DNA of 64,000 bases from contig NZ_KB899282.1 in NCBI RefSeq assembly GCF_000378145.1, forward strand, positions 124,001 through 188,000, given 5' to 3'. Both the position numbers and the translations under genes were made by a program. A model generated the notes under the pieces. It searched no databases, was not told where the DNA came from, and saw nothing but the letters and a program-made list of their open reading frames with translations. The stretch comes from Saccharibacillus kuerlensis DSM 22868. Lineage in GTDB: Bacteria; Bacillota; Bacilli; Paenibacillales; Paenibacillaceae. Positions 25,949-34,597 of this stretch are shown here, in pieces (the stretch's first letter is position 1; each line of letters opens with the position of its first letter).

Positions 25949-26923
25949 ATGATGAGAACCGAATGGACACCCAAAACATGCGAGGAACTTCTGCAAACTT
26001 ACGTTCCCGCCGAAACGAAAGGCCGCAAACTCCTTTTTGAAGGCGTGGAAGGCCGAGACGTTTACAATATTACCGCTCCCTTTTGGAATGAAAGTGAATG
26101 GTACTTGATCGGCCGCGTCGAAGAACGGGACTCCGAAGATTCAGAGATCATTTTTTTCACGCTCACGGACGGCATCTGGAATCCGAAGCTTGATATGCCG
26201 CGCTTCCGACTGCAGGACCCTTTTATGACCCGGCTCGATAACGAATGGATCATGGGCGGCGTGCAGCTTCAATTTTCAAAAGAAGACGAACATAAAATCG
26301 AAGGCTGGCGAACGGTGCTGTACCGGGGAAGCGTTCTGCACGAACTGACACATGTAAAGTCCGGTCCGTGGAACATGAAGGATATCCGCCTAACTCCACT
26401 GACCGACGGCACCGTCGGCTTCTTCTCCAGACCGTTCGGCGTGGAAGGAAGAGTCGCCGTGATCGGCTTCAATGTGATCGACTCATTCGAAAATTTGTCC
26501 GAAACTATCTTCCTGCACGCTCATCTGTTTCGCGATCAATTCGTGAAAGAAGAATGGGGCGGAGCCAACGAAGTCCATATGCTCGGCAACGGCATTCTCG
26601 GCGTGCTGGGCCATATCTCGAACCGGGACGCTGAAGGCCGGCTTCATTACCATGCAATGACCTTTGCTCTGAACCCTTGGACGCTGGAAAAAACGGAACT
26701 CAAAATTATTGCGGTTCGCAGCGATTTCCCTCCAGGCCCGGCCAAGCGACCTGACCTGGTCGACGTGATCTTCAGCGGAGGATTGACGCGGGAAGACAAC
26801 GGCCGTGCCGTACTGTATGTCGGAGCCAGCGATACCGAAGCATACAGTCTCGACATTCCTGACCCGTTCCTAGAATACGAGCAGCTGCCTGCCGCATCTG
26901 CTGACAGCCGAATCCAAAGCTAA
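25949..26923 (+). CDS. DUF1861-like beta-propeller protein (GH43/GH130-type fold suspected)
   Basis: 324 aa, cytoplasmic. The pattern YNITAPFWNESEWYLIGRVE, RLQDPFMTRLDNEWIMGGV, WRTVLYRG, GPWNMKDIRLTPLTDGTVG and GGANEVHMLGNGILGVLGHI is that of five-bladed propeller sugar-active proteins. It resembles DUF1861 and mannoside phosphorylase relatives. Asp and Glu in LQDPF, KDIRL and NEVHM are candidate active-site residues by position. It is the third gene of the cassette, 32 bp after the toroid gene. An enzyme acting on a glycan made by the GT4 is an inference. Confidence 0.7.
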   Translation: MMRTEWTPKTCEELLQTYVPAETKGRKLLFEGVEGRDVYNITAPFWNESEWYLIGRVEERDSEDSEIIFFTLTDGIWNPKLDMPRFRLQDPFMTRLDNEWIMGGVQLQFSKEDEHKIEGWRTVLYRGSVLHELTHVKSGPWNMKDIRLTPLTDGTVGFFSRPFGVEGRVAVIGFNVIDSFENLSETIFLHAHLFRDQFVKEEWGGANEVHMLGNGILGVLGHISNRDAEGRLHYHAMTFALNPWTLEKTELKIIAVRSDFPPGPAKRPDLVDVIFSGGLTREDNGRAVLYVGASDTEAYSLDIPDPFLEYEQLPAASADSRIQS

Positions 26924-26945
26924 TTTTTTCGGACGAATGCATAAA

Positions 26946-26978
26946 AAAAGACCTCCCATACATTCCGGAAGGTCTTTT
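26946..26978 (+). terminator. Terminator of the GT4-toroid-DUF1861 operon
   Basis: AAAAGACCTCC pairs with GGAAGGTCTTTT (one bulge) around a short loop, ending in a T tract, 22 bp after the stop. Confidence 0.85.
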
Positions 26979-27327
26979 CGTCGTTGCAGGCCGTTACATT
27001 ATGTACACTTTGCGCGTACCACTTGCTGCATACTGCATATATGATCGTTCATTGTAGTATCCAATAGGGTTAGAACCACAGTTCGCTCTGCTCTGCGGCT
27101 TTGACCCGGCGCAAACGATTGCGGAAAATGGCACTGCCCCCGGTGCGCCCCGCTCCGCAGCGAATCCGGCGTCTGATCAGCATAGTTTCTCCTCCTTCCT
27201 CATCCCGGCGCTCTAGCGTCTCAAGGATGAAAGCTAACGAATCATTACCCAAGCGCGTGAGCAATCAAACAGTCAGACAGGCGAAACTATGCATATTGAT
27301 CAAAATATTTAGGGGCGATCGGGAGAA
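26979..27327. other. Intergenic region with one candidate small ORF
   Basis: Apart from the small minus-strand ORF at 27070-27183, this region shows no gene and no clear structured element. Confidence 0.4.
27070..27183 (-). CDS. Candidate 37-aa arginine-rich small protein
   Basis: 37 codons starting MLIRRRIRCGAGRTGG and ending EQSELWF, with nine arginines and one cysteine. The ATG follows a strong AAGGAGGAGAAACT site, which is the main support. It lies between the DUF1861 terminator and the AraC gene and downstream of the latter on the same strand. I do not recognise a family. Chance ORF remains possible. Confidence 0.4.
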   Translation of the reverse strand: MLIRRRIRCGAGRTGGSAIFRNRLRRVKAAEQSELWF

Positions 27328-28113
27328 TCAGCGAATCTCGGATGGGCTCTTGCCCGTATACTGCTTAAATTGGCGGCTGAAAAAGAAAATGTCGCGGTAA
27401 CCGAGCGCTTCCGCCACTTCCGTTACGTTCATACCCGCATGCCCCAGAAGATGTTGAGCGCGCTCGATTCTCATGCGAATAATATAGGACTGCACCGAGG
27501 CGCCGATCAATTCTTTGAATTTGGCGGAAAAATATCTCGGCGACAATCCCGCGCGTGCCGCCAAGTCTTCGACACGGTGCGCGAGACTGGGGTGCTGACG
27601 GACATAGTTGGCCGCCTCGTGTACAACTTCATACAGATGATTGCTTCCCCGGCGCTCCGACGGCTCTTCTCGGTCGCCGCGCAGCAGATGGATCATCATC
27701 TGCTTAAGCAGCAGTTTCGCTTCTTCCTCTGCCGCATAAGTTTCGCTCAATAATACCCGGACATAGCGCGACAGCAAATACTCGAAGTCGACCGTTTCCC
27801 TCAGTTCGCGATAGGCTTCTGGAATATCGTACGTCTCCGCTTCAATATTGAAATGAATGTAAGTCAGCACCAACGGCTTTTGCGGATTGTGCGAAGCGCT
27901 GGTATGATCTCCTGGCCGAAACAGAAAACAGCTTCCTTTTCCGATCTCATGCGGCTCATCGTTCAGCAGCAGCCTTCCTTCTCCGCTCCAAACATAGAAC
28001 AGATCGTAGTTCTGGAGCGGCTGCTCGCGTTTTTGCCATTTCCAACCCGGTTCGCAAGCGATTTTGGCAACGTAGGGCGTCAAAATAAAAGAGGATGGCG
28101 GCACATTTAGCAA
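27328..28113 (-). CDS. AraC-family transcriptional regulator
   Basis: 261 aa. The N-terminal cupin-like sensing domain (LFYVWSGEGRLLLND, GSCFLFRPGDHTSAS) is followed by two AraC helix-turn-helix motifs (VEDLAARAGLSPRYFSAKF and VTEVAEALGYRDIFFFSRQF, ending TGKSPSEIR). Such regulators typically activate sugar-use genes. The open frame extends 20 codons upstream, but TTG 28113, nine bases after AAGGAG, is the best-supported start. It faces the GT4 cassette across ~350 bp but on the opposite strand and convergent, so a regulatory link is not shown. Confidence 0.88.
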   Translation of the reverse strand: MLNVPPSSFILTPYVAKIACEPGWKWQKREQPLQNYDLFYVWSGEGRLLLNDEPHEIGKGSCFLFRPGDHTSASHNPQKPLVLTYIHFNIEAETYDIPEAYRELRETVDFEYLLSRYVRVLLSETYAAEEEAKLLLKQMMIHLLRGDREEPSERRGSNHLYEVVHEAANYVRQHPSLAHRVEDLAARAGLSPRYFSAKFKELIGASVQSYIIRMRIERAQHLLGHAGMNVTEVAEALGYRDIFFFSRQFKQYTGKSPSEIR

Positions 28114-28222
28114 CGGCTCCCGCTCCTTTCTAAAAGTTATGATGGTATAGATGCAAATATGATGCAGACGCAAAAATGTATAGGCTCTAAAATCTTAAAA
28201 GAATTTAAAAAGGTTCAAAAAG

Positions 28223-28960
28223 TCAGTTCTCCTCAGCTTCTTCAACGTCCGCTGCCGACTTCTGGCGGGAACGCTGGGCATCCTGCTCCTTCGTCTCTTC
28301 GTATGTCCACAGCGGAACCTTTTGGTTCGAAAAAAGATCGGAACCGTATTCGGCAGGCTCCACACTTCCCGAAGTTTGGTCCGCATTTTCCAAAGTTCGA
28401 TCCGCTTGAAAAGGTTCTTCCTCCTGCGGAACAAGGACTTCGTCGGCGTGAATTCCGGCGGAATCTTCCTCTTCTCCGGCATCAATCAAGCGATTGTAAT
28501 AATCGTGAATATAGGGACGCCGTCCGCCTTTTTGCACGAAGCGCCAGTCTTTTTCCACATTGATCCGCACCCGGTACAGCATATCCAGCAGCTGCGCCGT
28601 CTCCTGCTGCGACAGTCCGCGAAGCGAGGACTTATCGGCATATTCACCTTCGTCCCGGATGAACAAATATGCCGATTTGCCTTGTTCCGTCGGGTACACC
28701 CGTTTGTCTTTCCGCAGATTCAGAGCTTCACGCTGTACAATCAGTCCTTCGTCCTCCAACTTCTGCAGCGCCCGAGAAGCCGCGGCCCGCTTGACCTTAA
28801 GCCGGTCCGGCACGCTGCCGGCAGGTTCGCCCGGATTCTCGCAGACAAATGTCAGATACAGATGCAGCCCGCGGGACAGCTTCAGATGCTTGAATTCGAT
28901 GCTGCTGATCGCTTCGGAACAGCGGGCGATCGCTTCGATTTCGCGCAGCACTTCTTTCAC
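28223..28960 (-). CDS. MarR-like winged-helix regulator with acidic C-terminal extension
   Basis: 245 aa. Residues ~1-145 fit a MarR-type winged helix (KVKRAAASRALQKLEDEGLI recognition region, QREALNLRKDKRVYPTEQG wing). The last ~95 residues are acidic and low complexity (Glu, Asp, Ser), probably disordered, and unusual for this family. The start is GTG with AAGGAGGTC seven bases upstream. It may co-transcribe with the AraC gene 109 bp downstream. Target genes unknown. Confidence 0.8.
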   Translation of the reverse strand: MKEVLREIEAIARCSEAISSIEFKHLKLSRGLHLYLTFVCENPGEPAGSVPDRLKVKRAAASRALQKLEDEGLIVQREALNLRKDKRVYPTEQGKSAYLFIRDEGEYADKSSLRGLSQQETAQLLDMLYRVRINVEKDWRFVQKGGRRPYIHDYYNRLIDAGEEEDSAGIHADEVLVPQEEEPFQADRTLENADQTSGSVEPAEYGSDLFSNQKVPLWTYEETKEQDAQRSRQKSAADVEEAEEN

Positions 28961-29113
28961 GGCGCAGACCTCCTTGTGGTCGGGAATTCGACTTTCCGTA
29001 GACAGACGATATAATTAAACGCTGTAAGCTTTACAATTTTGCATGCAAAACGAACCAATGACTGACAAACAGCCAAACACTCATTCCCATTATATCAGAA
29101 AGAAGGTTATCTT

Positions 29114-29554
29114 ATGCAATTCCGTATTTTGGAAGTTACAACTGAAGAGCAGCTTCAATTTTGTAGAGATATCCGAGTTACCGTGTTTGTCGACGAACAG
29201 GGAGTACCGCTTGCGGACGAGTTCGATCAATGGGACGCAATCCGTCCGGAAGTCCGACATATTATCGCTTTGGAAGGCGATCGCCCGGCCGGCACGTCGC
29301 GTCTGCGTTTTGTCGACGGATATGCCAAGCTGGAGCGGATTTGCATTCTGCCGTCCTACCGCAAATACGGCCTTGGCCGCCTGCTTCTTGCCAAACTGGA
29401 AGAGCTGGCCCGCGCAGCAGGTGCAGAAAAAGCCAAGCTGCACGGACAAGTACAGGCGGAAGGCTTTTATACCAAACTGGGCTATTCTCGTGAAGGCGGC
29501 GTATTCGACGAGGACGGCATTCCGCATGCGTTGATGGTTAAGCAGCTGGTTTGA
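29114..29554 (+). CDS. GNAT-family N-acetyltransferase (YjcF-like)
   Basis: 146 aa. QLQFCRDIRVTVFVDEQGVP near the N-terminus is typical of the YjcF/ElaA-like GNAT group. The acetyl-CoA loop is CILPSYRKYGLGRLLLAKLE, and AEGFYTKLGYSREGGVFDEDGIPH is the usual C-terminal motif. Start preceded by AGAAGG. It converges with the APH-like gene four bases away. Acceptor unknown. Confidence 0.9.
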   Translation: MQFRILEVTTEEQLQFCRDIRVTVFVDEQGVPLADEFDQWDAIRPEVRHIIALEGDRPAGTSRLRFVDGYAKLERICILPSYRKYGLGRLLLAKLEELARAAGAEKAKLHGQVQAEGFYTKLGYSREGGVFDEDGIPHALMVKQLV

Positions 29555-29558
29555 CGCT

Positions 29559-30596
29559 CTAAGATAATTGAAGAATAGATGAATAACTTTGTTCCAGCAG
29601 AGCGATCGTTTCTTCGGCCGCTCTAATGACGGCAGTCTTGCCTCCTACTTCGATTTCCCGGTTCAAACGGGCTACGCGATCAAACCGAAAAGGAGGCAGT
29701 AGCCGCATCAGCGGCTCAACAACGCTTAGCTCTTCCTTTTTCAGAGGCCTTTCCGACACATATGCTTGAAACAGTTCATGCATTACTTTGTCGCTTGGAG
29801 AATCAGGAGGAGGATAGGAAGCATAGTAGGCCAGGAGTGCACACAATTCTCCGACCAGCACCTCGTCACCCGCAAGGTTCAGATCAAACAAGCCTGCGAT
29901 CTCTCCCCTTTTTCCTCTTGTCATATTGTAAGGGCACAGATCTCCCTGCACCGCAGCTGCCGGAAGTTCCATCCAGATATTTTGTACTTCTGCTCTCCGC
30001 GCATGGTACAATTTTTTTATGCGCTCCAGCAATTCTGCGGGGCATTCTGCACGCTTCAGCGCTCCGATCATCGCCGTAAAGCTTTTCTCGTTCTCATCGT
30101 AATCTCCAAGTTCTTCCGTAGCATTTCCACCGAAAAGACTCCAACTCGTACCGTGACCGAAAAAAATTTCTGTTTCTAGACTTACTCTATGCAGTTGGCC
30201 GAGCAGCATACCGATCAAATGAACATCATTAAGATCGCGGCAGGTAAACTCATCTCCAGCCGCATACTGCTCAAGCGTCGTAAGCCATCGCCTCTGTCCG
30301 TTGTCTAGAACAGCTGAGTACTGCCCCGAGCAGCTGCGCAGCCGTCGAACAACCGGCAATCCTTCTTCAGCCATTGCCTCCGACCATTTCCCTTGTATCT
30401 CCATTTTTTTTGCATTCAGATGTCGAAATCCATACTTACATTCCTCTGGAATCCCTTTGAGCACAAAAACACCCTGAGTTGACTTGATCTTCACTATCGA
30501 ATCACTGCCTGTTCGCAGCATCTCAGCCGGTTCTACGATTTCCAGCCCATATGCTTCGGCGGCATGTGCCAACCAAGTCATTGCCAGATCCGTCAC
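29559..30596 (-). CDS. APH/choline-kinase-like phosphotransferase
   Basis: 345 aa protein-kinase-like fold. ATP-binding strand region VFVLKGIPEE, the catalytic loop AVQGDLCPYN (Brenner motif with His changed to Gln, Asp and Asn kept) and the metal-binding Asp in GLFDLNLAGDE are visible. It resembles CotS/YutH-type spore-associated kinases and aminoglycoside phosphotransferases. The real substrate is unknown. The start is GTG 30596 after GGCGGGATAG. Stands alone on its strand. Confidence 0.82.
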   Translation of the reverse strand: MTDLAMTWLAHAAEAYGLEIVEPAEMLRTGSDSIVKIKSTQGVFVLKGIPEECKYGFRHLNAKKMEIQGKWSEAMAEEGLPVVRRLRSCSGQYSAVLDNGQRRWLTTLEQYAAGDEFTCRDLNDVHLIGMLLGQLHRVSLETEIFFGHGTSWSLFGGNATEELGDYDENEKSFTAMIGALKRAECPAELLERIKKLYHARRAEVQNIWMELPAAAVQGDLCPYNMTRGKRGEIAGLFDLNLAGDEVLVGELCALLAYYASYPPPDSPSDKVMHELFQAYVSERPLKKEELSVVEPLMRLLPPFRFDRVARLNREIEVGGKTAVIRAAEETIALLEQSYSSILQLS

Positions 30597-30817
30597 CCTA
30601 TCCCGCCTCTCTTTTTAACAGAAAACCGTACTCGTCATCTTTATTTCATTCTAGGATAAAAATTCATTGCCGTCATGACTAACCCTCTTTCGCAAGATGA
30701 AAGTTTGATGAAGAAGAGAAAAGCGGTTACAATTCTTCTAATTGCTCCGACTCTACATATCACTTAGCGATAAGCCGCGATTTCCAATACGACGATTGAT
30801 CAATAAGGAGGCTCTCC

Positions 30818-31810
30818 ATGCTGGGAAAAATTAATGCAGATTCTGTCGTTGCAGGCATCGACATGGGCGGCACCTACATCCGGATCATGATTGCCGATCT
30901 TACCGGCCGCGTTAGAGCTTTCGTCAAAACGGATACCGATCTGCCTCCAAGACAGCGGAGCGATACGACTCTTCTGCTTGCCCAAATGCGCGAGGCATTG
31001 GTTCAGGCAGGCTGTGAATCCAGCAATGTTATGTTTCTCGCTGTAGGCGTTGCAGGATTGGACGACGACGAAGATAAATCATGGGCAGAGCGCCTGGCTT
31101 CCGGGTTCGGGCTTGAATGCCCCTGTCAGGTTGTTAACGATGCGATTATCGCTCATCGTGGAGCGCTGACCGGAGGGCCCGGTATTCTCATCTCCTCCGG
31201 TACCGGATCGATTCTGCTGGCTCGGACCGAACGCGGACAATGGCTGCGCAACTATGACTTTGGTCATTACGCCGCCAGCGGAGCCCGTTTCCTCGCCTAT
31301 CAGGCGCTGTACGATGTGCTTGCCGGACGCGAAACACCAGGCGATGGCATCCTTGTACGCGATATGCTGCGCTTCTTCCGAGCCGCAAATTTGCGAGAGC
31401 TGGCCGAGTCCGCCAGTCGAAGCTTCGGGCTTGACCATGATCGGCAGGACCGACTCTTCGGAATGTTCGCACCGGTCGTTACCCGCGAAGCGGAAGCAGG
31501 TTCTCCGATCGCCGTTCGCGTCTGCGATGAAGCGCTGCGGCAGATCGGCGTCGGAGTGGATATGCTGGCCGCTTTCTTTGACGGACCTGATATTCCGATT
31601 TCGCAAACGGGCAGTGTAGCCAGCAGTGACTATTTCCTAAACGGGCTGCAGGAACTGGTCTGCTCCCAGCCTGGCCGCCGTTTTGATTGGATAGAACCCC
31701 GTCTGACCCCAGCTGCCGGCGCACTGCTGATCGCCTATGAATCGCTGGGACTGCCGGCTGGAGACGGCATGCTGAATACGCTGGAGAGCAGTCCCTATGC
31801 CCGGGCATAA
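30818..31810 (+). CDS. BadF/BadG/BcrA-type ATPase, N-acetylglucosamine-kinase-like
   Basis: 330 aa actin-fold kinase. Phosphate-1 motif GIDMGGTYIRIMIADLTG, adjacent VNDAIIAHRGAL (catalytic Asp) and phosphate-2 ILISSGTGSILLAR with GHYAASGARFLAYQAL match the GlcNAc kinase/BadF family. Expected to phosphorylate an amino sugar at C6. Start supported by AAGGAGG. Single-gene unit ending in a terminator. Confidence 0.85.
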   Translation: MLGKINADSVVAGIDMGGTYIRIMIADLTGRVRAFVKTDTDLPPRQRSDTTLLLAQMREALVQAGCESSNVMFLAVGVAGLDDDEDKSWAERLASGFGLECPCQVVNDAIIAHRGALTGGPGILISSGTGSILLARTERGQWLRNYDFGHYAASGARFLAYQALYDVLAGRETPGDGILVRDMLRFFRAANLRELAESASRSFGLDHDRQDRLFGMFAPVVTREAEAGSPIAVRVCDEALRQIGVGVDMLAAFFDGPDIPISQTGSVASSDYFLNGLQELVCSQPGRRFDWIEPRLTPAAGALLIAYESLGLPAGDGMLNTLESSPYARA

Positions 31811-31912
31811 TTGAACGAACCTTTAACATGCAACTCTTTCTCCTCCTGCGGAGTCTATTAAGCATCCCGCAGCAAATGTTTTGTTTAAAGTGATTTTCTC
31901 ATCATTCGCAGC

Positions 31913-31960
31913 AAAAAGCCGTATCCCGCGAAATAATCGCCCCGGATACGGCCTTTTTTT
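31913..31960 (+). terminator. Terminator after the BadF-type kinase gene
   Basis: Stem GCCGTATCC / GGATACGGC (31918-31926, 31944-31952) followed by TTTTTTT, which continues directly into the GCTTTT microsatellite. Confidence 0.85.
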
Positions 31961-32023
31961 GCTTTTGCTTTTGCTTTTGCTTTTGCTTTTGCTTTTGCTT
32001 TTGCTTTTGCTTTTGCTTTTGCT
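31961..32023. repeat. (GCTTTT) x 10.5 microsatellite
   Basis: 63 bp of perfect hexanucleotide repeat immediately after the terminator T tract, between two convergent genes. It encodes nothing on either strand that looks like a protein. It is expected to vary in copy number by slippage. Confidence 0.95.
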
Positions 32024-32103
32024 GACTGTTACTCTGCTTTTTCTCTGCTTTCACTCTCTTTTTCCAACTCTTATATTATTCGAAAAACCATACTTCAGTG
32101 TGC

Positions 32104-32970
32104 CTACTGCTCCAAACCATTCATGAAATATGTGATCGCTTCGGTCATGTCATTCGGCAGCGCTTCAGTTTCCGGAAGCTCAAGCTCTGTATACAAATCC
32201 CGCTCGACCGCCTCTCGATCCCGGCCATGACGCAGTACCAAACGGGCCAACTGCTCGTAACGCCGCACATCGTTATAGAACGCTTCACGTGATACCGGAC
32301 GACCATGCGATTCGACCAGTACGTTTGCACCGTATGCAAAGACAGTATCGAGCAGCGCCAGGAACTTACCCGTCGTATATTTCATTGGACCTCCGTAAAC
32401 GGAAGGCGCCAGCGCGTCACCGAGGAACAATGTTCCTTCCTCTTTGACATATACGACACAGGAATCGGCCGAGTGATCGCCTCCCACATAACGAATTTCA
32501 CAGGTCAGATCGCCCAGTTCGACGTCAATAAAACGTTCGAAAACAATATTGGGTCCTTCTACCCGAATACGGCTCAAATCTCCTTCATACTCTGCAAGCA
32601 TATCGGCTTTGGTGCGCTCGCTAATAACACCTTCCGCGATCAGGCGCTCCAAGGTTTCCCCATTCCATTCCAGTTCTGAGAAATTGCGCAGAATGTTGGC
32701 CGTTTGGCGCTGCGCAATCGTAGGCAGACTCCACTCGGCTAGACCGAAGGAATGATCCCAGTGATGATGCGTCAGCACCATCATATCCGGCGCGCGCACC
32801 CCTTCCTTCTCCAGATATTCGCGGAAAGCCGCGGCATGAACCGCCGAATTCCCACCGTCGATCAGCAGCGTCCGGCTGCTTCCCGCTACGGCGGCCAGAA
32901 GCGGCCGGTCGGTCGTATGCTCGGCGTGCATAACATAAATATGATCACTAATGCGTTCGAATTCGGACAT
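32104..32970 (-). CDS. Metallo-beta-lactamase-fold hydrolase
   Basis: 288 aa. Metal-binding HHHWDH motif (LTHHHWDHSFG), further ligands in GGDHSADS (His), LFLGDAL (Asp) and VESHGRP (His) are all present, so a dinuclear zinc hydrolase is expected. Substrate not defined. The frame opens six codons earlier, but GGAGGGTAAAT precedes ATG 32970. No signal peptide. Followed by the microsatellite between convergent genes. Confidence 0.9.
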   Translation of the reverse strand: MSEFERISDHIYVMHAEHTTDRPLLAAVAGSSRTLLIDGGNSAVHAAAFREYLEKEGVRAPDMMVLTHHHWDHSFGLAEWSLPTIAQRQTANILRNFSELEWNGETLERLIAEGVISERTKADMLAEYEGDLSRIRVEGPNIVFERFIDVELGDLTCEIRYVGGDHSADSCVVYVKEEGTLFLGDALAPSVYGGPMKYTTGKFLALLDTVFAYGANVLVESHGRPVSREAFYNDVRRYEQLARLVLRHGRDREAVERDLYTELELPETEALPNDMTEAITYFMNGLEQ

Positions 32971-33235
32971 ATATTTACCCTCCAGCATACATAGTCAAGA
33001 TGAACAGCCTTTTGCAAATCGAATTTTGTGAACCGATAGATATCGTACACTTTATTTTACCACCCTGCTGCTCTTCCACCAAATGCAAAAGACGCAGCTC
33101 CAAATCGCTTCAAATCCGATTGGGTACAGCATCTAAGGGTAAAAAAACCTATATCGATTATGGAATTACTTAAAATCAAAATTGGAATCAAAATTGAAAT
33201 CAGAATCGAATCAAAATTAAAAAGGGGGAGTCGAT

Positions 33236-34456
33236 GTGCATAACTACTGGAAAAAGCTGTCCGTCCTACTGCTGGCGCTGCCGCTTGCGGCCTGCGGCGG
33301 TCAGACTGGTGCACCTGCCGGTTCGGTGCCCAGCGGGCAATCTCCTGTTCAGATGCCGAATGCAGCGGACGAATTGGATCAGGGAGCCGAAACTAATGAT
33401 GACACAGACGCGGCGGACACCGACAATACGGAAAGTGAACCTACAGCTTCCGGTACAAATGACGCCAGCGTAACCGCGAGCTTAACCGGCGACACGGAAA
33501 CGCTGGCGGACAACCTTGATACACCTTGGGAGATCCAGTTTGACGGCGAGACCGTTTACCTGACGCTTCGCGGCGGCTCGATCGTCAAAGTCGAAAACGG
33601 TGAACAAACCGAACAGTCGATTACGATGAACGCCCGCGTGCTCGAGGAAGGCGAAGCGGGGCTGCTCGGATTTGTGTTGGCACCGGACTTTGCGGATTCC
33701 CGCGAAGCTTACGTCTACCACACCTATGGACGGGATGACGGCATGCGAAATCGGGTGATCCGAATCAAGGAAGATTCTTCCGGATCAAACTGGAGCGAAA
33801 CGGCTGTACTGCTCGATGATATTCCAGGCGCTTATGTACATGACGGCGGCCGAATATCATTCGGTCCTGACGGCATGCTCTATGTAACGACCGGCGATGC
33901 GCAGCAGGAAAGCTCTGCTCAAGATAAGGAGAGCTTGGCGGGCAAAATTTTGCGCATGACTCCAGATGGCGAAGTGCCGGAAGACAATCCGTTTGAAAAC
34001 TCCTATGTCTATTCGTACGGCCACCGCAATTCGCAGGGCATCGATTGGATTGCAGACGGCACAATGTATGCGTCCGAACACGGTCCGAGCGGCAATCCCG
34101 GCGGGCATGACGAGATGAACAAGATCACTCCGGGCGCCAATTACGGCTGGCCTAACGTTATGGGCGACGAGACGGGAGAAGGTCTAACCCTTCCGCTCTA
34201 TCACACCGGCGAGGAAGCGATTGCGCCTTCCGGAATTGCCGCGACGCCCGACGGTAAAGTGCTGGTTGCCAATCTGATCGGCGAAAGCTTAATGGAATTC
34301 GACCCGGCATCGAACGAAATGACTGAAATTCTGAACGACGTCGGACGTATTCGCGATGTAGCGGTCAGGAATGGACAGATCTACGTCATTACAAGTAATA
34401 CCGACGGACGGGGTTCTCCCGGCGAAAGAGATGATCGTCTACTTCTACTGAAGTAG
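33236..34456 (+). CDS. PQQ-dependent sugar dehydrogenase-type lipoprotein
   Basis: 406 aa. Lipoprotein signal (LPLAAC, lipidated Cys ~20), then an acidic Thr/Asp-rich spacer (~40-85), then a beta-propeller of the soluble glucose/sorbosone dehydrogenase family: YLTLRGGSIVKVENGE, LLGFVLAPDF, HDGGRISFGPDGMLYVTTGD, YGHRNSQGIDW and ASEHGPSGNPGGHDE. It should oxidise an aldose outside the cell with PQQ, if the cofactor is available. Start GTG 33236 after GGGGGAG. Tandem with a paralogue. Confidence 0.88.
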   Translation: MHNYWKKLSVLLLALPLAACGGQTGAPAGSVPSGQSPVQMPNAADELDQGAETNDDTDAADTDNTESEPTASGTNDASVTASLTGDTETLADNLDTPWEIQFDGETVYLTLRGGSIVKVENGEQTEQSITMNARVLEEGEAGLLGFVLAPDFADSREAYVYHTYGRDDGMRNRVIRIKEDSSGSNWSETAVLLDDIPGAYVHDGGRISFGPDGMLYVTTGDAQQESSAQDKESLAGKILRMTPDGEVPEDNPFENSYVYSYGHRNSQGIDWIADGTMYASEHGPSGNPGGHDEMNKITPGANYGWPNVMGDETGEGLTLPLYHTGEEAIAPSGIAATPDGKVLVANLIGESLMEFDPASNEMTEILNDVGRIRDVAVRNGQIYVITSNTDGRGSPGERDDRLLLLK

Positions 34457-34597
34457 CACTCAAAACTTTTCTGCTCCTTTTTCTGGCTTTTTTCATTTTT
34501 TCCTGACTTCCATCCATTCTTTTCATGATTTTTTTCCGAAAACGATTAACCACCCAATCACGGGGTAAAAAATTAAAAATGGAGAAGGAGGAAAATC

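Noticed and set aside
30718-30732. cre site upstream of the BadF-type kinase
   Set aside because: Only 12 of 15 positions match and the 5' half (TG) is missing.
31881-32126. 81-codon plus-strand ORF over the GCTTTT repeat
   Set aside because: It is a poly-leucine artefact of the microsatellite and starts inside the terminator region.
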